A stretch of 6,864 bases of DNA, from positions 1 to 6,864 of the forward strand of contig WTHW01000107.1 of assembly GCA_011526395.1 (NCBI GenBank), in the 5' to 3' direction. Under the pieces are notes generated by a model that was given only the letters and a program-made list of their open reading frames with translations, ran no database searches and was not told the origin of the DNA. Shown here piece after piece: positions 6,778 through 6,864 of the stretch. The translations under genes and the position numbers were made by a program. Numbering within the stretch: position 1 is the stretch's first letter; each line of letters opens with the position of its first letter. The DNA is from Alphaproteobacteria bacterium. Lineage in GTDB: Bacteria > Pseudomonadota > Alphaproteobacteria > Puniceispirillales > Puniceispirillaceae.

Positions 6778-6784
6778 GAAAGCC

Positions 6785-6864
6785 TTAGGCTTCTGATTCT
6801 GTTACTGCAACGTTCCAGATGATCACACCGAATGCGATCTTGTTCAAAACGTCAGCTAGGTTAT
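6785..6864 (-). CDS. PR: Proteorhodopsin, C-terminal fragment (cut by window edge)
   Basis: Retinal-binding light-driven ion pump of the inner membrane; only the last 25 residues and the TAA stop (6785-6787) are inside the window, with two bases (AT, the end of a probable Tyr TAT codon) of the preceding codon. The fragment begins NLADVLNKIAFG, which is helix G with the Schiff-base lysine encoded at 6839-6841, and continues IIWNVAVTESEA to the end. From memory, the green-absorbing marine proteorhodopsin ends with NLADFVNK, then FGLIIWNVAV, so the match is close and the short acidic tail is of normal length. The residues that set colour (helix C), the proton acceptor/donor motif and the signal peptide lie outside the window, so pump type and spectral tuning cannot be read here. 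It heads the cluster, 87 bases before crtE. Confidence 0.93.
   Translation of the reverse strand, partial: NLADVLNKIAFGVIIWNVAVTESEA

Overview
The window holds an almost complete proteorhodopsin photosystem cluster, with every recognisable gene on the minus strand. In transcription order (right to left) these are: the last 25 codons of a proteorhodopsin, cut by the right edge; crtE (geranylgeranyl diphosphate synthase); crtI (phytoene desaturase); crtB (phytoene synthase); crtY (lycopene beta-cyclase); blh (beta-carotene 15,15'-dioxygenase); and fni, a type II isopentenyl diphosphate isomerase. Together they supply IPP/DMAPP balance, GGPP, phytoene, lycopene, beta-carotene and finally two retinals, the chromophore of the opsin at the head of the cluster.

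The organism is most likely a planktonic marine proteobacterium. The order PR-crtE-crtI-crtB-crtY-blh-idi is the one I recall from marine alphaproteobacterial fosmids and SAR116-type genomes. The moderate base composition and the protein sequences fit that, but the exact lineage is an inference. There is no transposase, integrase, tRNA or CRISPR in the window.

Layout. 1-139 is non-coding as far as I can see. It has two small hairpins at the extreme left, one carrying an anti-Shine-Dalgarno-like ACCTCCT, then a strong plus-strand intrinsic terminator (65-104) that separates the photosystem operon from whatever lies to the left. 140-6697 is the six-gene biosynthetic block. crtB/crtY/blh/fni are tightly packed (4-base overlap, 1-base overlap, 3-base gap), whereas crtE-crtI and crtI-crtB are separated by 88 and 58 bases. 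6698-6784 is the PR-crtE spacer and holds a GC-rich hairpin that could terminate, attenuate or protect the proteorhodopsin message. 6785-6864 is the proteorhodopsin C-terminus, including the retinal-binding lysine.

The system is a described one. The parts most worth a second look are the intercistronic hairpin, the altered second Asp-rich motif of CrtE, and the structured RNA-like left edge. No promoter for the operon is visible; it should lie upstream of proteorhodopsin, beyond the right edge.
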